Assembly (NCBI GenBank): GCA_026874595.1
Contig: CM049310.1
Location: 9,736,001 to 9,800,000 of the forward strand
From: Sipunculus nudus
Taxonomy: Eukaryota > Annelida > Sipuncula > Golfingiida > Sipunculidae
DNA: 64,000 nucleotides
Reading direction: 5' to 3'
Shown here: piece after piece, positions 24,077 through 37,700 of the stretch
Position numbering within the stretch: the stretch's first letter is position 1
How the letters are laid out: the number at the start of each line of letters is the position of its first letter
The notes under the pieces: model-generated
Databases searched by the model: none
Seen by the model: only the letters and a program-made list of their open reading frames with translations
Told to the model about the DNA's origin: nothing
Translations under genes and position numbers: made by a program

Positions 24077-27000
24077 CTGCAACAAAGAATTTTCAGATAT
24101 GAAAATTAAAACAGAAGGACTCAAATGAGATAAGGAAATATATTCAAACATTTATTTTTAGGCAAGAGTCATTCATGCTGGGCTGAACCTCTGTGGAACA
24201 AGCTTGACAGGCTATAACTTTAATTCAAGCTTACCCTGTATTTTTCTTTTTTAAACTGTAGTTTAAAATGAAAATCTGAATCTTAAAACTAGGTTTTTTT
24301 CCGACAAGCATGGTTGGTTTTAAATGGAAGGTTTCCTGTAAATCTTCCATGCAGACATGTCAGAGGGCCGTTACTTAAGTGATAATACAGCATCTTTGAA
24401 GGATGAAAAATAACAGATTTGCAAAAAAACAGTTAATTTAGTAAAATCAATATAGATAGAGTTGGCCGCGCAAATATCCAAATCACAGTAACATGAGACA
24501 TTTACCTAAATATCCTCAGATACTGTCATTTAGGTATTCCAAATTGACAACAAGTATTAGATAGCAAGATTATTATTCATTTTACTTCATAGCCTCAATT
24601 AAATACTACCAAATTAAATAATGTTTATAGATTTTGACTGCTGAACACAAATCACCAAGGAATAATCAACAAGGGTTTGCATTCTTCCGGGAAGATAGGC
24701 ATTCTTCCCTTCCCAGGGAAGTTTAGGAAGAAAAGGAAGTTACGGCAGTTTCTTGGAAGAAAGGAAGTTAGGGAAAAACTGTTGATATTTCCAGAAACTT
24801 TTATTAAACCTATATATACACATATTTAACAGAGAATCACTGAATAATGTATTACAAATATTCTTTTTTTTACATATTATCATTTATTATTTATACATCA
24901 AATTAATTAGATAAATAGAACTGATATCATGAGAACATTAACATGGACACTATGCCTCACTCATTAAGACTGAGACAGATCAGTTCCATTAGTGTTTTGG
25001 GTTCATGACCAACAAATTTTCTTCTAAAATGTCTACTGCCTGTTTTTTTGTTTAGTGGTTGTGTATCAAAATCTCTAGTCACTTATTTGGGTTATGTCCA
25101 ATAATGTCTGCTGAATATGATGTACCAGTAATAGGGTGATAATCACCACATTCCTAAAATTTTCTAGGTATATATGATAAACACATTACTATCAATTAAC
25201 CAGTTAGTACCAAGAATTCATCAATGAAGCTATTTTACAACCTTAAAAATTGTTAATCATTCATAACTGGTTGGATTCCCACTGCTCACAATGCTAAATA
25301 TCAGAACAAATCTTTCTTAAAGCAGGCTTAAGTGTTAATAGCCTTTGATCCTTAAACTCTATCTTTAAGAATAAAAATAATATTAAGTAATAGATTACTA
25401 ATAGAAGCCTTTAGACATTTAGAGATTCCACTCATTTTCTTTATCAGATGTTTTTGGAGAATGAAGTGTAGATATTTTGGAAGCAGACATTTTGGGGAGG
25501 CCCCAGTGTTTTGTATCAACAGGAAAGATCTGCTCATTACTGGACAATCAAAGAAGCAATCTGATCAACAGCCAGTAAATTCTCAAACAGTATATGCTCA
25601 TGCTTAACCAAATTAAATTAAAGGGATTAATTTAATTTAAAAGTATAATTTCCTCAGCTTAAGGCTAGCCCTCCTGTACAAAACACCCCTGGAGTGTATA
25701 TACTCTAGTTTAGATGATGAACTGAAGACTGTGCAAACCACATTCTATCCCTTGGACTGTGTTTTTCTGAATTGTTCAACTAAAGATTACTCCACTGAGC
25801 CCCACAGTCACACCCGTCATTATCTCAGACACCAAAAAAACATATAAAATTTTGTAATATCAATCCCCCTGATTTGTACTAAAATGAAAGGCCAAAATAT
25901 CATTTGAAAAACAAAAATGACATATATGTTGACTGTATTTCTTTCCTGGGAAGAAATGGTCAGAAGAAAGTATTACTTCCCTTCCGGGAAGAAAATATTT
26001 CCTCCCTTCCCTTCCTTTCCCTCTTGGAAGGTTGTGCCAATGACCTCCCATGGGGAGTGTTGACACACATGACTGCAGACTGCGTGACCCCAAACCTTGG
26101 TCAATTTTTTTAAAATGCTATGTCTCAATCTGTTTGTTAGTGTGTGTCCTAATATTACAGTCCATTTTTTTTAGCTAGTATACCAGACTGAAGAAGAAGA
26201 CAATTTTTTATACTTTCCTTCATTTGTGAAATGTCTCATATATCCTTATATGCAATTTCAGAGTCAAAAGGGTACCAAAATTATGTCAGATAAAACAGCA
26301 TAAAAGTTCTGCTTTTTACTTGCTAGGTAAATACTTCATTTCCATATTTTCAGCAGGATATCAAATATAAAGCATGTCACCTTTAGCTGAGAATAACTGG
26401 CTCTTTAGCATTTACATTTGTCCGGTAAGGCCAACTGTGACTAGGTTGGTATACTCTCTTACATGGGGAGGGGCAAAAGCCACATCCTCAAATGGCAATA
26501 TGCAGAAAAAACTGTCAGCAACAATCCCATTTATAATTATATGCACTCAGCACAAAAAAAGAAATTAGACAAGTAGCGCATGAAAACACAAAGCAAAAGG
26601 AATCCTCATTTATCTTCATTAGCTAACAGAATGTTAAAACACTGGTATAAACAGAGGTCTTGGTGCCATTCATTTTGTTAGGGGATGGTGTCACTCCGAT
26701 CTTGTGACACATTGATTGGCAGCTGATTTGCATTGGACATAGGATATGATCTTCTGATTGGCTGAGAGATCACGCATGGGAGAGGTAGTGAGAAATTTGT
26801 AGAAAACATTTTCGCTCGTGACTTCATTTATACCATTTTTGTGATTAGTGGCGGTTTAGTAGCAGTCATGATGGAGTTATAGAGCAGCTGGACTTTTGAG
26901 GCATCGCTTGTGCCAGGCACCGCAAATCAGTTTATGTATTTCAATGAACTTGTATATCCAATTTCCCTTTAGAAGTGTTTCATTTAAAAAATACCCGGTA

Positions 27001-29223
27001 GTTGTTCTCATAAATTAATGTATTTTGTTTACATCTGCCCTTTAAAATTATGCTGTGAGCTAGTAACATTTACTGACCATCTACCAACAGGGTAGATTAA
27101 GTCGCATGCATTCGCCATACTTCATTTGTCGTAACAGCGTGTTGTTAGGCATTCGTATAAAGGAAGAACCATATCATATATTGTTTTCAGATATAGGAAA
27201 CAATCCTGTTCAAAATGTTTCAATAATTTCTGGGAACTATGGTTCCAATTTTGCTATTTTAAGCTAGTTATGGTTGTTTTTATGCATAATGTGCTGACAA
27301 GTCAATTATAGAACTGAACATGAGACATAAGTGTGTCTCGCTAGGCAAGGACACTTCCATGGCTGATAACAAATTGTATAAATCTAGAAGAAACAATAGA
27401 AGGATACAGGATGTAAGCCCTGCTATTGATTGATACTTCTTAAAATAAAACCCAACACTTTGTGGCTGCGAGTTCTGGATGCAGTGTTAAATGGGGGTTC
27501 TTGGTATTGACTGTCTAGCAAGTTTCATATGGGACTTGGGGGAAGTCAGGGTGTGGTTTTAAATAGACGTGGGGTTTAAAATAGATGAAATACAGTAAGT
27601 AATTTACTGTGGGAGTATAAAAATCATATAAATTAATAATGGATTATTCACAATGCACACTTTTTGAAATTCTAAATCCTTCAATGTAGACATTTTAGCC
27701 TGATTTAAAGTATTTTGACCTTCTAACCATACTTGACCATTTTATAGGATTATAAACATTGTCTCCCAGAAATAACGAGGTACTATGATTACTAAAGGAT
27801 TGACCAGTATTTCAAAGAGCTTGACATATTTTAATGTTGCTTCCTGATACCTACAGGCCTTAAAGATGAATAAAAATATTAATTTCTGAAAAAATATGGA
27901 CTAATGTACTTACTTAAATGTGAGGTATCTGGCTGGTAAGTGTCCTTTCCATCAAGGTCGCCTGTAATGTATAAAAAATTGCCAATTGAGAAGAATGCTG
28001 TGACCAAAGGTTAAGAATAAACCTCATAAGAGTATTCAATAACCACAGTGACTACTCTCAAACTGTACACAACCAAAATACACATCCTTTTTATGTGCAC
28101 TTTCATCACCTATACCCTAATATGAAAAAAATAATGCATTAGACAATATACATATTATTTTTGTTTTAATTAATAAGTCAAATGTCTAAAAAATATAAAG
28201 ATAATACAGATATTTGTATTTCTGTCTCTGATGTGAGTATCTAAAAGCAAATTAAACATGAAATAAATATTCAACTTAAATACAGGCCTTTATGATTAAT
28301 TTTTTTTCTGAATGTTTACACATGAGAGACATACACAAAAGACTGATCAAGAGTGCTAGGTCTATTTTTTTCATTTAGTTTGAGCATTCTTTTAGTCTGA
28401 ACTTACTTTTTATGGCAGATTTAACAAAAGAGACTGTAGCTCTTATGTTTTCTTCTGGTCTTGGCAATGAAGTAGTAATGTCAACCATTTCTGAAATATA
28501 ATTTTTGCATGATACTGATAATTAACTTTAATAATCTACACATACTCACTATTCATTATTCATATGGCCAAAAAAAGGTTGTTTCCTCAGGAACTGTAAA
28601 CAACAATTCTGACCTCCATCATAAAAAATGTTCATTATGATTTTCAGTAGAACTTGACTGAGCTCCAGCTGCTCAGACATTTATTTCAAGAAAATCAAAT
28701 AAAAGTTTGATAACATCTTGTTATAATTTATATTACCTGTTCAGAAATACCATTCTGTTATAAGCTTGATGCTCCTAAATCATATGAAATTTTTAAAACA
28801 AATTTTTTGTTGAAGAGGTATAAAAAATTGCCGCTCCCACTCCTGATTTATTGAAAAAACTTGCCTGAGAACCAAAAATTCTTTCAGGCTAACATGGTGA
28901 ACATTCTCAAGTGTAAGGCACACTACAGGAGTTTAAAATCAATGAAAATAAATTTTTTTAAAGATACACACATACATATTGACCTGTTATTCTATATCCT
29001 TACCATGTATGATACTCAAAAGGTATATGCTCCCACCTTGCTTTATTACAATATATTATATCGAAAGTGTGACATTGCTTCCACCTGCCATCTGTTCAAT
29101 GATATTCTTTATATATTTTGTTGCCCACCCCCCCGCCTTTAACTATATCACCACTATATCAAATATAACACCATCAATTCTGATATTTGAGTGCACAAAT
29201 ACTACCTACCTGCTCTCTGATCC

Positions 29224-29288
<65 letters not shown>

Positions 29289-31757
29289 AGGGTTTGATTG
29301 CCATTCCAGGATCAAAGTGCTCGATACATAAAGTAGAGCTGCTGTAAGTTCATAAAAATGCATTAATCTCACTACCGCACTGCATGGCACTCATCAGGTG
29401 ACTGAATGGGGTTGGTTTGTGTTTGTTCATGTATGGGTGCGTGTGCGAGATTATTTACGGTTGGCTGGTTTTTGCTGTATGATGCCTGCAAGTGTTAAGG
29501 TATTCACTTTGTTTATTAAGGAGTGGCGTTCTTTTGTACGTCATGATTTGTAGCTTTTCTTGTTCGCATAGGTTACACCTGTTATTCATGATTGTTGTAG
29601 TTGGCTTAGCTAATTGGCTTAGCCAGTTGTGTATGTAGGTGGTGCCACCTGCCATAAAATCCAGAAAGTAAACCAAGTTGTATACAATTGCCAACTTTTT
29701 GGCAGAATAGTCAAACCACTGCCGAGATATGAGTGATTTTATCCCATGGCAGACACTTAAAAGGACGCTGTGTAAAAATGGTTGCAGGTGGCACCACAAG
29801 TTTTGCGTATGATAAAGAGCTATGTGAAATCTATACACATGCAAAATTTCAGGAGGAGAAGTCAAACCAGTCCTGAGATATAAGCCTGGATGTCTGCAGC
29901 CTGAACTTGAAAGTAGGTGGCGCCACCTGCCACAAAATAGAGAAAGCTATCCAAGATGTATATACATGCAAAATTTTAGGCAGATAAGTCAAACCACTGC
30001 CGAAATATGAGTGATTATATCCCAAGGCAGATGAACAGATGGACGATGTGTAAAAATGGTTGCAGGTAGGGCTGAAAGGATTACTCGAGTCCGGTTAATA
30101 CTTACATAGTACTCGAGTCAAAAATTTGGACTTGAGTACTCTTGTATGTACATGCATATCTGAATATTACTGCAAATTTACGAGCAGTCTGTAGGCCTAT
30201 TTATTCATTATCGTAGCCTGGCATATGGCTCGAAACATATGCTAGTTAAATTAACAAAGGTCTTGTAATGACATATATCTGTTCCTTCGCTGGGATAAAG
30301 TTAAGCCGTCACTAATTAAAATATACACATATTGTGAATCCATAAATAGATGTCCGTTTTATCTTACAGCATTGCCATGGTAACGAGTACTCGAGTCCGA
30401 GTCGGGTAATGCCTATCGGGTACTCGAGTCCAAAAATTTTTACCCGTTTCAGCCCTAGTTGCAGGTGGCGCCACCATTTTTTATGTATGTTATAAAGCTA
30501 TCCAAGGGCTACATTTGTGCAAATTTTTTTTCCTGATTGGTCAAACAAGTCTGAAGATATGTGGGTTAATGTGTCAAAACATACGCACAGATGGACGTAC
30601 AGCAGTCAACCAAAAATGAGGGCGCAGCAATTCACATGTGACCAGATCATAATATATATGCATCCAGTTCATTAATATCATGATCATAAATTATTCATAT
30701 GTAATATCTGAATGCAGAAATACAACCCACCTGCAACCTGCTGAAAGATATCTTCAACTGGTTGTATGCATGTATTATGACCTGGGGCAGTGGGAGACAT
30801 TCTGGTGTACTGCAGCATAGCTGTAACAAAGAGAAACAAGGGACCCATGGGTCACGGCGCTCAGCTGATCATGACTGGACCATAAATGTATCACCATTGT
30901 GATACTATATTCAGTAGATAAAGCTTAGAATATCATGGTCATGTTGGGCTTTTATAAAGGAATATAATGTAATATGTGAGTAAATGATATATGAAATAAC
31001 CTGACTGATGGATTAATATAGAGTAAAATATAGTGGTTAATTTTTTATTTATTTGGGAGGGGTAAAAAAAAGCAATTTATTTGAGCAAATATGAATTCAA
31101 TGACAGTATACTGAGCAGTGGTATAATGATGATAAGGCTATTTGTTAAAGGATCTATAGTGTATGGAAAACTGCAAGATTTCAATTTGACAGATACAAGG
31201 TTATGATTAACTATGCTGATGAGGGGATTTATGAATTTGTGACTGTATGACATGATATCTTGACAAGATCGGTCTTGACAAGGTACATTATTTTGATGCC
31301 CCTCATGTCTACATATTACCCAATATTGACATAATTTCTGGCATGTAAATAGGTACCTATGGACATATGGTCAACAGTGCTTATAAAAAAAGTTTATTAA
31401 TGAACATTAAATATTTAAAACAGGCAGAAAGATGGAGAAACAAAGCAAATCATTTTTTCCTCATTCTACTGAGCCAAGAAAAAATTAACAATATTTGCAT
31501 TTATTCCTTTTTTTCATTACATAATTTTAATCCAAGTTTCCGAATGTTACTATAAATTTACAGTATAACATACATGTTATTGTGAATATTTCAGTTGATT
31601 CACATTTCTAAATTGCATCAACATTTATAGCTAATGTATCTAGTTTATAGTACCTGTCAACAGAATGGGATGGAAGGAGGAAGGGAGGCAATTAGGGTGA
31701 GAGAGAGAGAGAGAGAGAGAGAGAAAGAAAGATGGAGAAAGAAAGAGAAAAAGGAGA

Positions 31758-31794
<37 letters not shown>

Positions 31795-34700
31795 GAGAGC
31801 TAGACTACCAGAGAGAGAGAGAAAGAGAGAAAGAGAGGCTCTCTGGTAATTACTGCCTGACCCAGCCTGACCCAGACACTCAAAGTGGCAGTAGGTCAGA
31901 CCTGAAGGTGTAACTGCCCAGTACACTGCATTTATACGGGTCTTTCTAAACACCGAAAAGTACCGAAAAGTACCGAAAAGTTACCGAAAAGTACCGAAAA
32001 GTTATCGAAAAGTACCGAAAAGTTACCGAAAAGTTACTGAAAAGTAACTGAAAAGACTTCAAAAGCATCTTTCAATTAATATTAACATAAAAATTACCAA
32101 AAAGTTGTTTTAGACTGGCAATAAAGATAGCAAATTGTGTTTTTTTTTTACTTTTTTTTTTATAGGATTATGAAAAGTGACTGAAAAGCACCATAAAGTG
32201 ACAAAATGTTATCAAATAAGTACTAAAAAATACCAAAATTTACCGAAAAGTTGCCAAAAAATACTTTAAAGTTAGTGAATAGTACCAAAAGTTACCGAAA
32301 AGTACTGAAAAGTTACTGAAAAATTACCGAAAAGTACCAAAAGTTACCGAAAAGTTACCAAAAAATACTGAAAAGTTACTGAATAGTACCAAAAAGTTAC
32401 CAAAAAAGTACTGAAAAATAACTGAAAAGTATCGAAAAGTTACTGAAAAGTATCGAAAGGCAATTTTTAAACAACGTAAACCCCAAAATATACCAAAAGT
32501 TGTTTTAGACTGTCAGTAAAGTAAGCAAATTGTGTGCTTTTCTCAAAGGATTATGAAAAATGAATACTAGAAAATGACAAAATGTAACCATATAAGTACT
32601 AAAAATTAAAAAAAAAATATATACAAAAATATGTCAAAAAGTACTGAAAAGTACTTAAGGTTAACAATAAGTCACTTAAAAGTTACTGAATACTATATTA
32701 AAAATAATTATTTTAATTTTGGAATATCTGCTCATTATACAGTTTATAAGCCTGATTCATTTTTAAAGCTGATTTGAATGGGAACATCATTTGAAATATT
32801 GAACAGCTTTTTATTCTTTCGGCAGTAATATACTGGTACAGCCTTGTGAGAGAGGTAGCCATAACTTTAAAATAAATAAAACCAAGGGCAGCAAACCTTT
32901 GGATGTTTATTGTATTGTGAAATCAGAATGCATTTCACAAAAATGTCCATATTTTTTTGTAAAGTGCCATTTTAGACCATTGAGAGGTTCTGAATTAAGT
33001 ACATGATATGGAATATTTTATGTAAATCCACTTGGTAAATAATATAATTTTTAAATGACCAAACACCTAAAGCAAATACATTTTAGTTCAAGTCAATGAG
33101 TAAACATTTAGGATGGAAAGCAGTTTGATCATATTATCTCTCACACTGAAAATATATTATGGCAAAGCACGCAACACAATGGTGCTTTTCATTCATTTTT
33201 ATCACTATTCTTGCCATTTTCATTTATTTAAAAATTACAAATGTATCCATACTTTTAAGTAAGGTAACTTTTCAAAAAATTTTTGTGTATTTTAGAACTT
33301 ATTTGATAACAATTTGTCACTTATAAAGGGTAAAAACACAATTTGCTAACTTTAAAGACAAGTGACAGTCTTTTTGAGTAATTTTTGTGTTTAAATAAGT
33401 ATATATAAAAATAGCCTTTATAGTCTTTCATTAATTTTTTGGTATTTGGTACCCTGTAGTACCTTTTCAGGAACTTTTCGGTTACTTTTCAATACTTTTT
33501 GGTGACTTTTCGGTACTTTTCAGTAACCCTATAAAAGGGTAAAAAAAAAGCACAATTTGCTAACTTTTATTGACAGTCTGAAACAACTTTTTGGTAATTT
33601 TTAGTGTTAATATTAATTAAAAGACGCTTTTAAAGTCTTTTCAGTTACTTTTCGGTAATTTTCAATAACTTTTCGGTACTTTTCGGTAACTTTTCAGTAC
33701 TTTTCGGTAACTTTTGGTACTATTCACTAACTTTACAGTATTTTTGGTAACTTTTCTGTAACTTTTGGTATTTTTTAGTTCTTATTTGATAACATTTTGT
33801 CACTTTATGGAGCTTTTCAGTCACTTTTCATTATCCTATAAAAGGTAAAAAAAAAAAGCACAATTTGCTATCTTTATTGACAATCTGAAACAACTTTTTG
33901 GTAATTTTTAGTGTTAATATTAATTACAAGATGCTTTTAAAGTCTTTTCAGTTACTTTTCAGTAACTTTTTGGTACTTTTCGGTAACTTTTCGGTACTTT
34001 TCGATAACTTTTCGGTACTTTTCGGTGTTTAGAAAGACCCCATTTATACTGATCTGATGTAAACAATGAAGACATGGTACCTGGAAACTTGAACTGAATC
34101 TACAGTTTTTGATCAATTGGTTTCAAATTTCAGATTTTAACATATGAAATGTTAATGTGTACATGCTGTGAAAATTAAATCCACAGCACTAACAGAAAAA
34201 TTTGAATATTTATACTTTTTTAAATGGTATCAGGAAAAAAGAAAAGTATTCTCAAATATAAAACTAATACCTGTGTTAAAATTAATCCAAGGATCAAAAC
34301 ACCCTATATATTATACCAGGAGCAAACTGGAGTTGGGAATGTTTAATTTTATTAACTGAAATAAAGGACCAGCAATATAAATTTTGATTATTTGGCCAGT
34401 ATCATGTAACAACTGATACAACCATGAGTTATAAGTCAAACAGAATCTTTAATGAGCACTTGTCTGAGTAATATTTTAAATTTTTGACATATTTATTTAT
34501 TATTTTAATTTTTGTAATAAATATAAACATAAACACCTAGAAAAGACCTGGAAATTTAGATCAATTTTATATAATCAACTGCATCCTGTCTATCATTATC
34601 TATATTTTCTTCATATAATCCCTAATAGTAAACAACAATTTATTTTAATTATAATTTTTCATTTTAAGTGTTGAAATGAAAAATACCCAAAGGTGACTGC

Positions 34701-37700
34701 ATGGTGTCATTTGAAATACAATTTTGGCTATCAATGGAAGATCCATAAAAGATCAGTAATTGCAAGGTAAACCCCTGTAACTCATTTACTATGAATTCCT
34801 TTTCCATTTATTTTTTTTTAAGTTCTTATCATAAACCAAGAATTTTAAAAAAAAGTTTATTGTTATGTTTATGGCCTAAACAAATACTAGAGGAGGGGGT
34901 TGGACAGTTAGATCCAGCTGAAGCCACCCAAAAGCTGGCTGGCTGCAGAGTGCCTCGGTTCAAGCATGCATAATTGGCCTGAAAGGTCAATGTGGGGACA
35001 TAAAAGAGGGGCTTCAGTACAGCCTAAGTGTGATATGGTCTCATACAAACTTTCATTAAAGCTAGTTTTTGACCAATTCCTTTTATAACTTCAGAATTTA
35101 GAAGCTAAAATCCTTACGTGTGCAAGATATGAAAATTAAATCAACAGTGCTTACAGGGAAAAAACATGCCATGGCCAAAGTTGGGCAAAATTTAAGGTAC
35201 TGATTTTATATTTATGCTAATAACTTATAAAATTTGAAAAATTCAGAACTAATTTTAGGAATACAATTGAATCTTGATTAAATAATGTTATATCCCTGGC
35301 AAAAAATCTCTACCTTCAGCAATTCTCATATTAAGAGAGTAAATATATTTCTTGATTTTTTAAAAAGTGCATTATGTTTGGGCCTAGAACTTAAAACAAT
35401 TACACAATACTGACATCATTTCTGGCATATGCATAGCGAATGTATAGAAAAATATGTATATTATATATGATCAAAGTCAGATCAGTGGTTTTGATATTAG
35501 GCAGTCTTAAAGTGTAACAATGGGTTTTTAATGGAAAAATTAAGTTTTTTCTTAATATCTCGAAGGAATGCAGTCCTAGTGACCAAACTTTTAGTATGGT
35601 AGGGGATTTGGGGGACATCTAACTGTATGCCAAATTTTAGGAACTTAGAGATGAAGCTGGGGAGCTGAGCTCTAGTAAACTGCATAACACTAGCTTGATG
35701 TAAACAAATATGACATGGTGCTTGAAAACTTGAATAAAATCTACAGTTTTTGATCAACTGGTTTCAAAATTTTTTTTTAACAGTTGAAATGGTAACAAAA
35801 ACATGCTTTGAAAATTTAAATCCACAGCAGTTACAGGTAAAAAAGTGCCATGGTCAAACTTTGGCAAAATTTAAGCTACCAATTTTATATTTTTACCTAT
35901 ATTTAAAATAATTTAACAGATTTTGATCTAATTTTTGGTATACAATTAAATTTTGATTATTTAAAGTAGTATTACTGAAAAAAAGACCCTATCTTTAACA
36001 CTTTTGGTCTTAAGTGACCAAATATCTTTCCTGATTTTTTTACAAAGTCCATTATGTTTGGCCCATAACTTTTTTAAATTAAATAATACTGACTTAATTT
36101 TTGGCATGTACATAGGATTTATATAGAGGTATATTAATGGTAAAAATGAAGAAAACCAGATGAGTGGTTTAGATATTAGGCTGTCCTGAAGTGTGAAAAT
36201 AGATTTCTAATAAAAAATTGAGGTTTTTCCTTAATATCTTGAAGGAACGAAGTCCTATTGACCCAATTTTTGGCATGGTAGGAGATTTTGGGGACATCTA
36301 ACTGTATGCCGAATTTCAGATTCGTAGGTCCAATGGTGTCGAAACGTGCCAGTCTTACAGATGGACATCCAGATGGATGGACGGACGACGGACAATGGAC
36401 CACGACTATAGCTCAGATGACTTATAGTCAGCTGAGCTAAAAACATAAGCAATGACATGGTTTTAATGCAGGGATATTTACATCATACTGTATGTTGTTA
36501 CTGAAACATAGGAACAGTTAACGAATTTATGCAGTAGGAAGTATTTTTGTTGATTTTCATAAGATCTGACATCTTGACTTTCACATGTTGGAATTTTTCA
36601 AAACTATTCATATATGTTTTACTTCTCTTCTTTCTCTGTTTTGTAATCTGTATCTTTAAAGTTCAAGCAAGCTTGCATAATGAAATGATTTTCTCAGAAA
36701 TGGACAAGTTTTCAAAATGCAAAAATTTCAGAAATTGTATAAAACATGCATATATACAAAGCTATTTTGCAAGTCATGGCATCTTGGGTGAGAGGCATTA
36801 GTGCGCAGCATTAAACAAATTAAGAAAGATCAAGAATGAGCAGTTCTGTCCTTGAAGTTGAAATGCTGAGACACAGACAAGATACAATAATCTGTCCAAC
36901 CAATGTGATAACTATATTTCTTTAAAAATATTTATGACAGCAACCAATTATGTCAGTTTAAAATTTGGAATTTGATGCACAATGTGATATATCCCTCTCA
37001 TTGGTCTGGTAACGATTCCTGGCCTTGTACCTGTGTCTGGTGGTGAAACCCAACACACCATGGTATACAAAGCAGGGGTTATAACACAGGATATATAGAA
37101 CAACTGCAGTTTATTACAACTGCATGAGGAGTGTGCAACAATTCAGCAGCTTTTACTACACATGATTTTGTGTATGTGACATGTGACCTTGGGCATCAAA
37201 AACAAACTGATTAAAATATATATTTTCTCTGATACTGACTTTATCCGACTGCCTTCTTTTGGTCTGATTCTGCTTAAACAACAGTTTTCTTTTAAGTCTC
37301 TTTATATCTGCCTATTTATACAGATACCTCCCACCCCCACCCCCCTCATTGTATTTGAGAAACCTTGTGTAGAAAAGAATGATGATGGACAGATGCAGAA
37401 AAATGCATTACAATTATATGCTAAAAGCCATGATGACCCTGACAAACATAGAAGCAATCAAGGTGACTTCTGTCATCTGAAGGGTAACTCAAGCCTTCAT
37501 AGAAATAACCTTCATTTGATCAATACGTCCATATGATGTATGGTTAAACAACAGACACTGGGTCACAACACTCAGTTGTCTATAAGAACTTCTATATAAT
37601 ATTTCAGTATGTGGAAAAAGAGGCAACTTTTATTTTTTCTTCCATATCACAATTTGGAAAATAAAACTGCAATAGCAACTACTTTTTGACATTAGTTTGT

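Larger units (their letters stand above)
30835..36443 (+). mobile_element. Modular dispersed element, copy 3 (5.6 kb including a nested insertion)
   Basis: Head AACAAGGGACCCATGGGTCA and GCTCAGCTGA at 30835; tail CTATAGCTCAGATGACT, AGTCAGCTGAGC and A's ending about 36443 after a GGACGG tract. The interior has diverged modules with CTACAGTTTTTGATCAA at about 34100 and 35740, and is interrupted by the foldback element at 31938-34040. Treating the head and tail as one unit is an inference. Lies in the intron before coding exon 6. Confidence 0.55.

Noticed and set aside
24680-26035. Possible transposon between the two CTTCCC/GGGAAG-rich runs
   Set aside because: The inverted similarity is low-complexity and no precise ends or target duplication could be fixed.
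29455-29865. 136-residue open frame on the minus strand
   Set aside because: Lies in the GGTGGCGCCACC modular repeat; related copies do not keep the frame.
31634-31953. Arg/Glu-rich and Ser/Leu-rich frames on the two strands
   Set aside because: Simple translation of the (GA)n tract.
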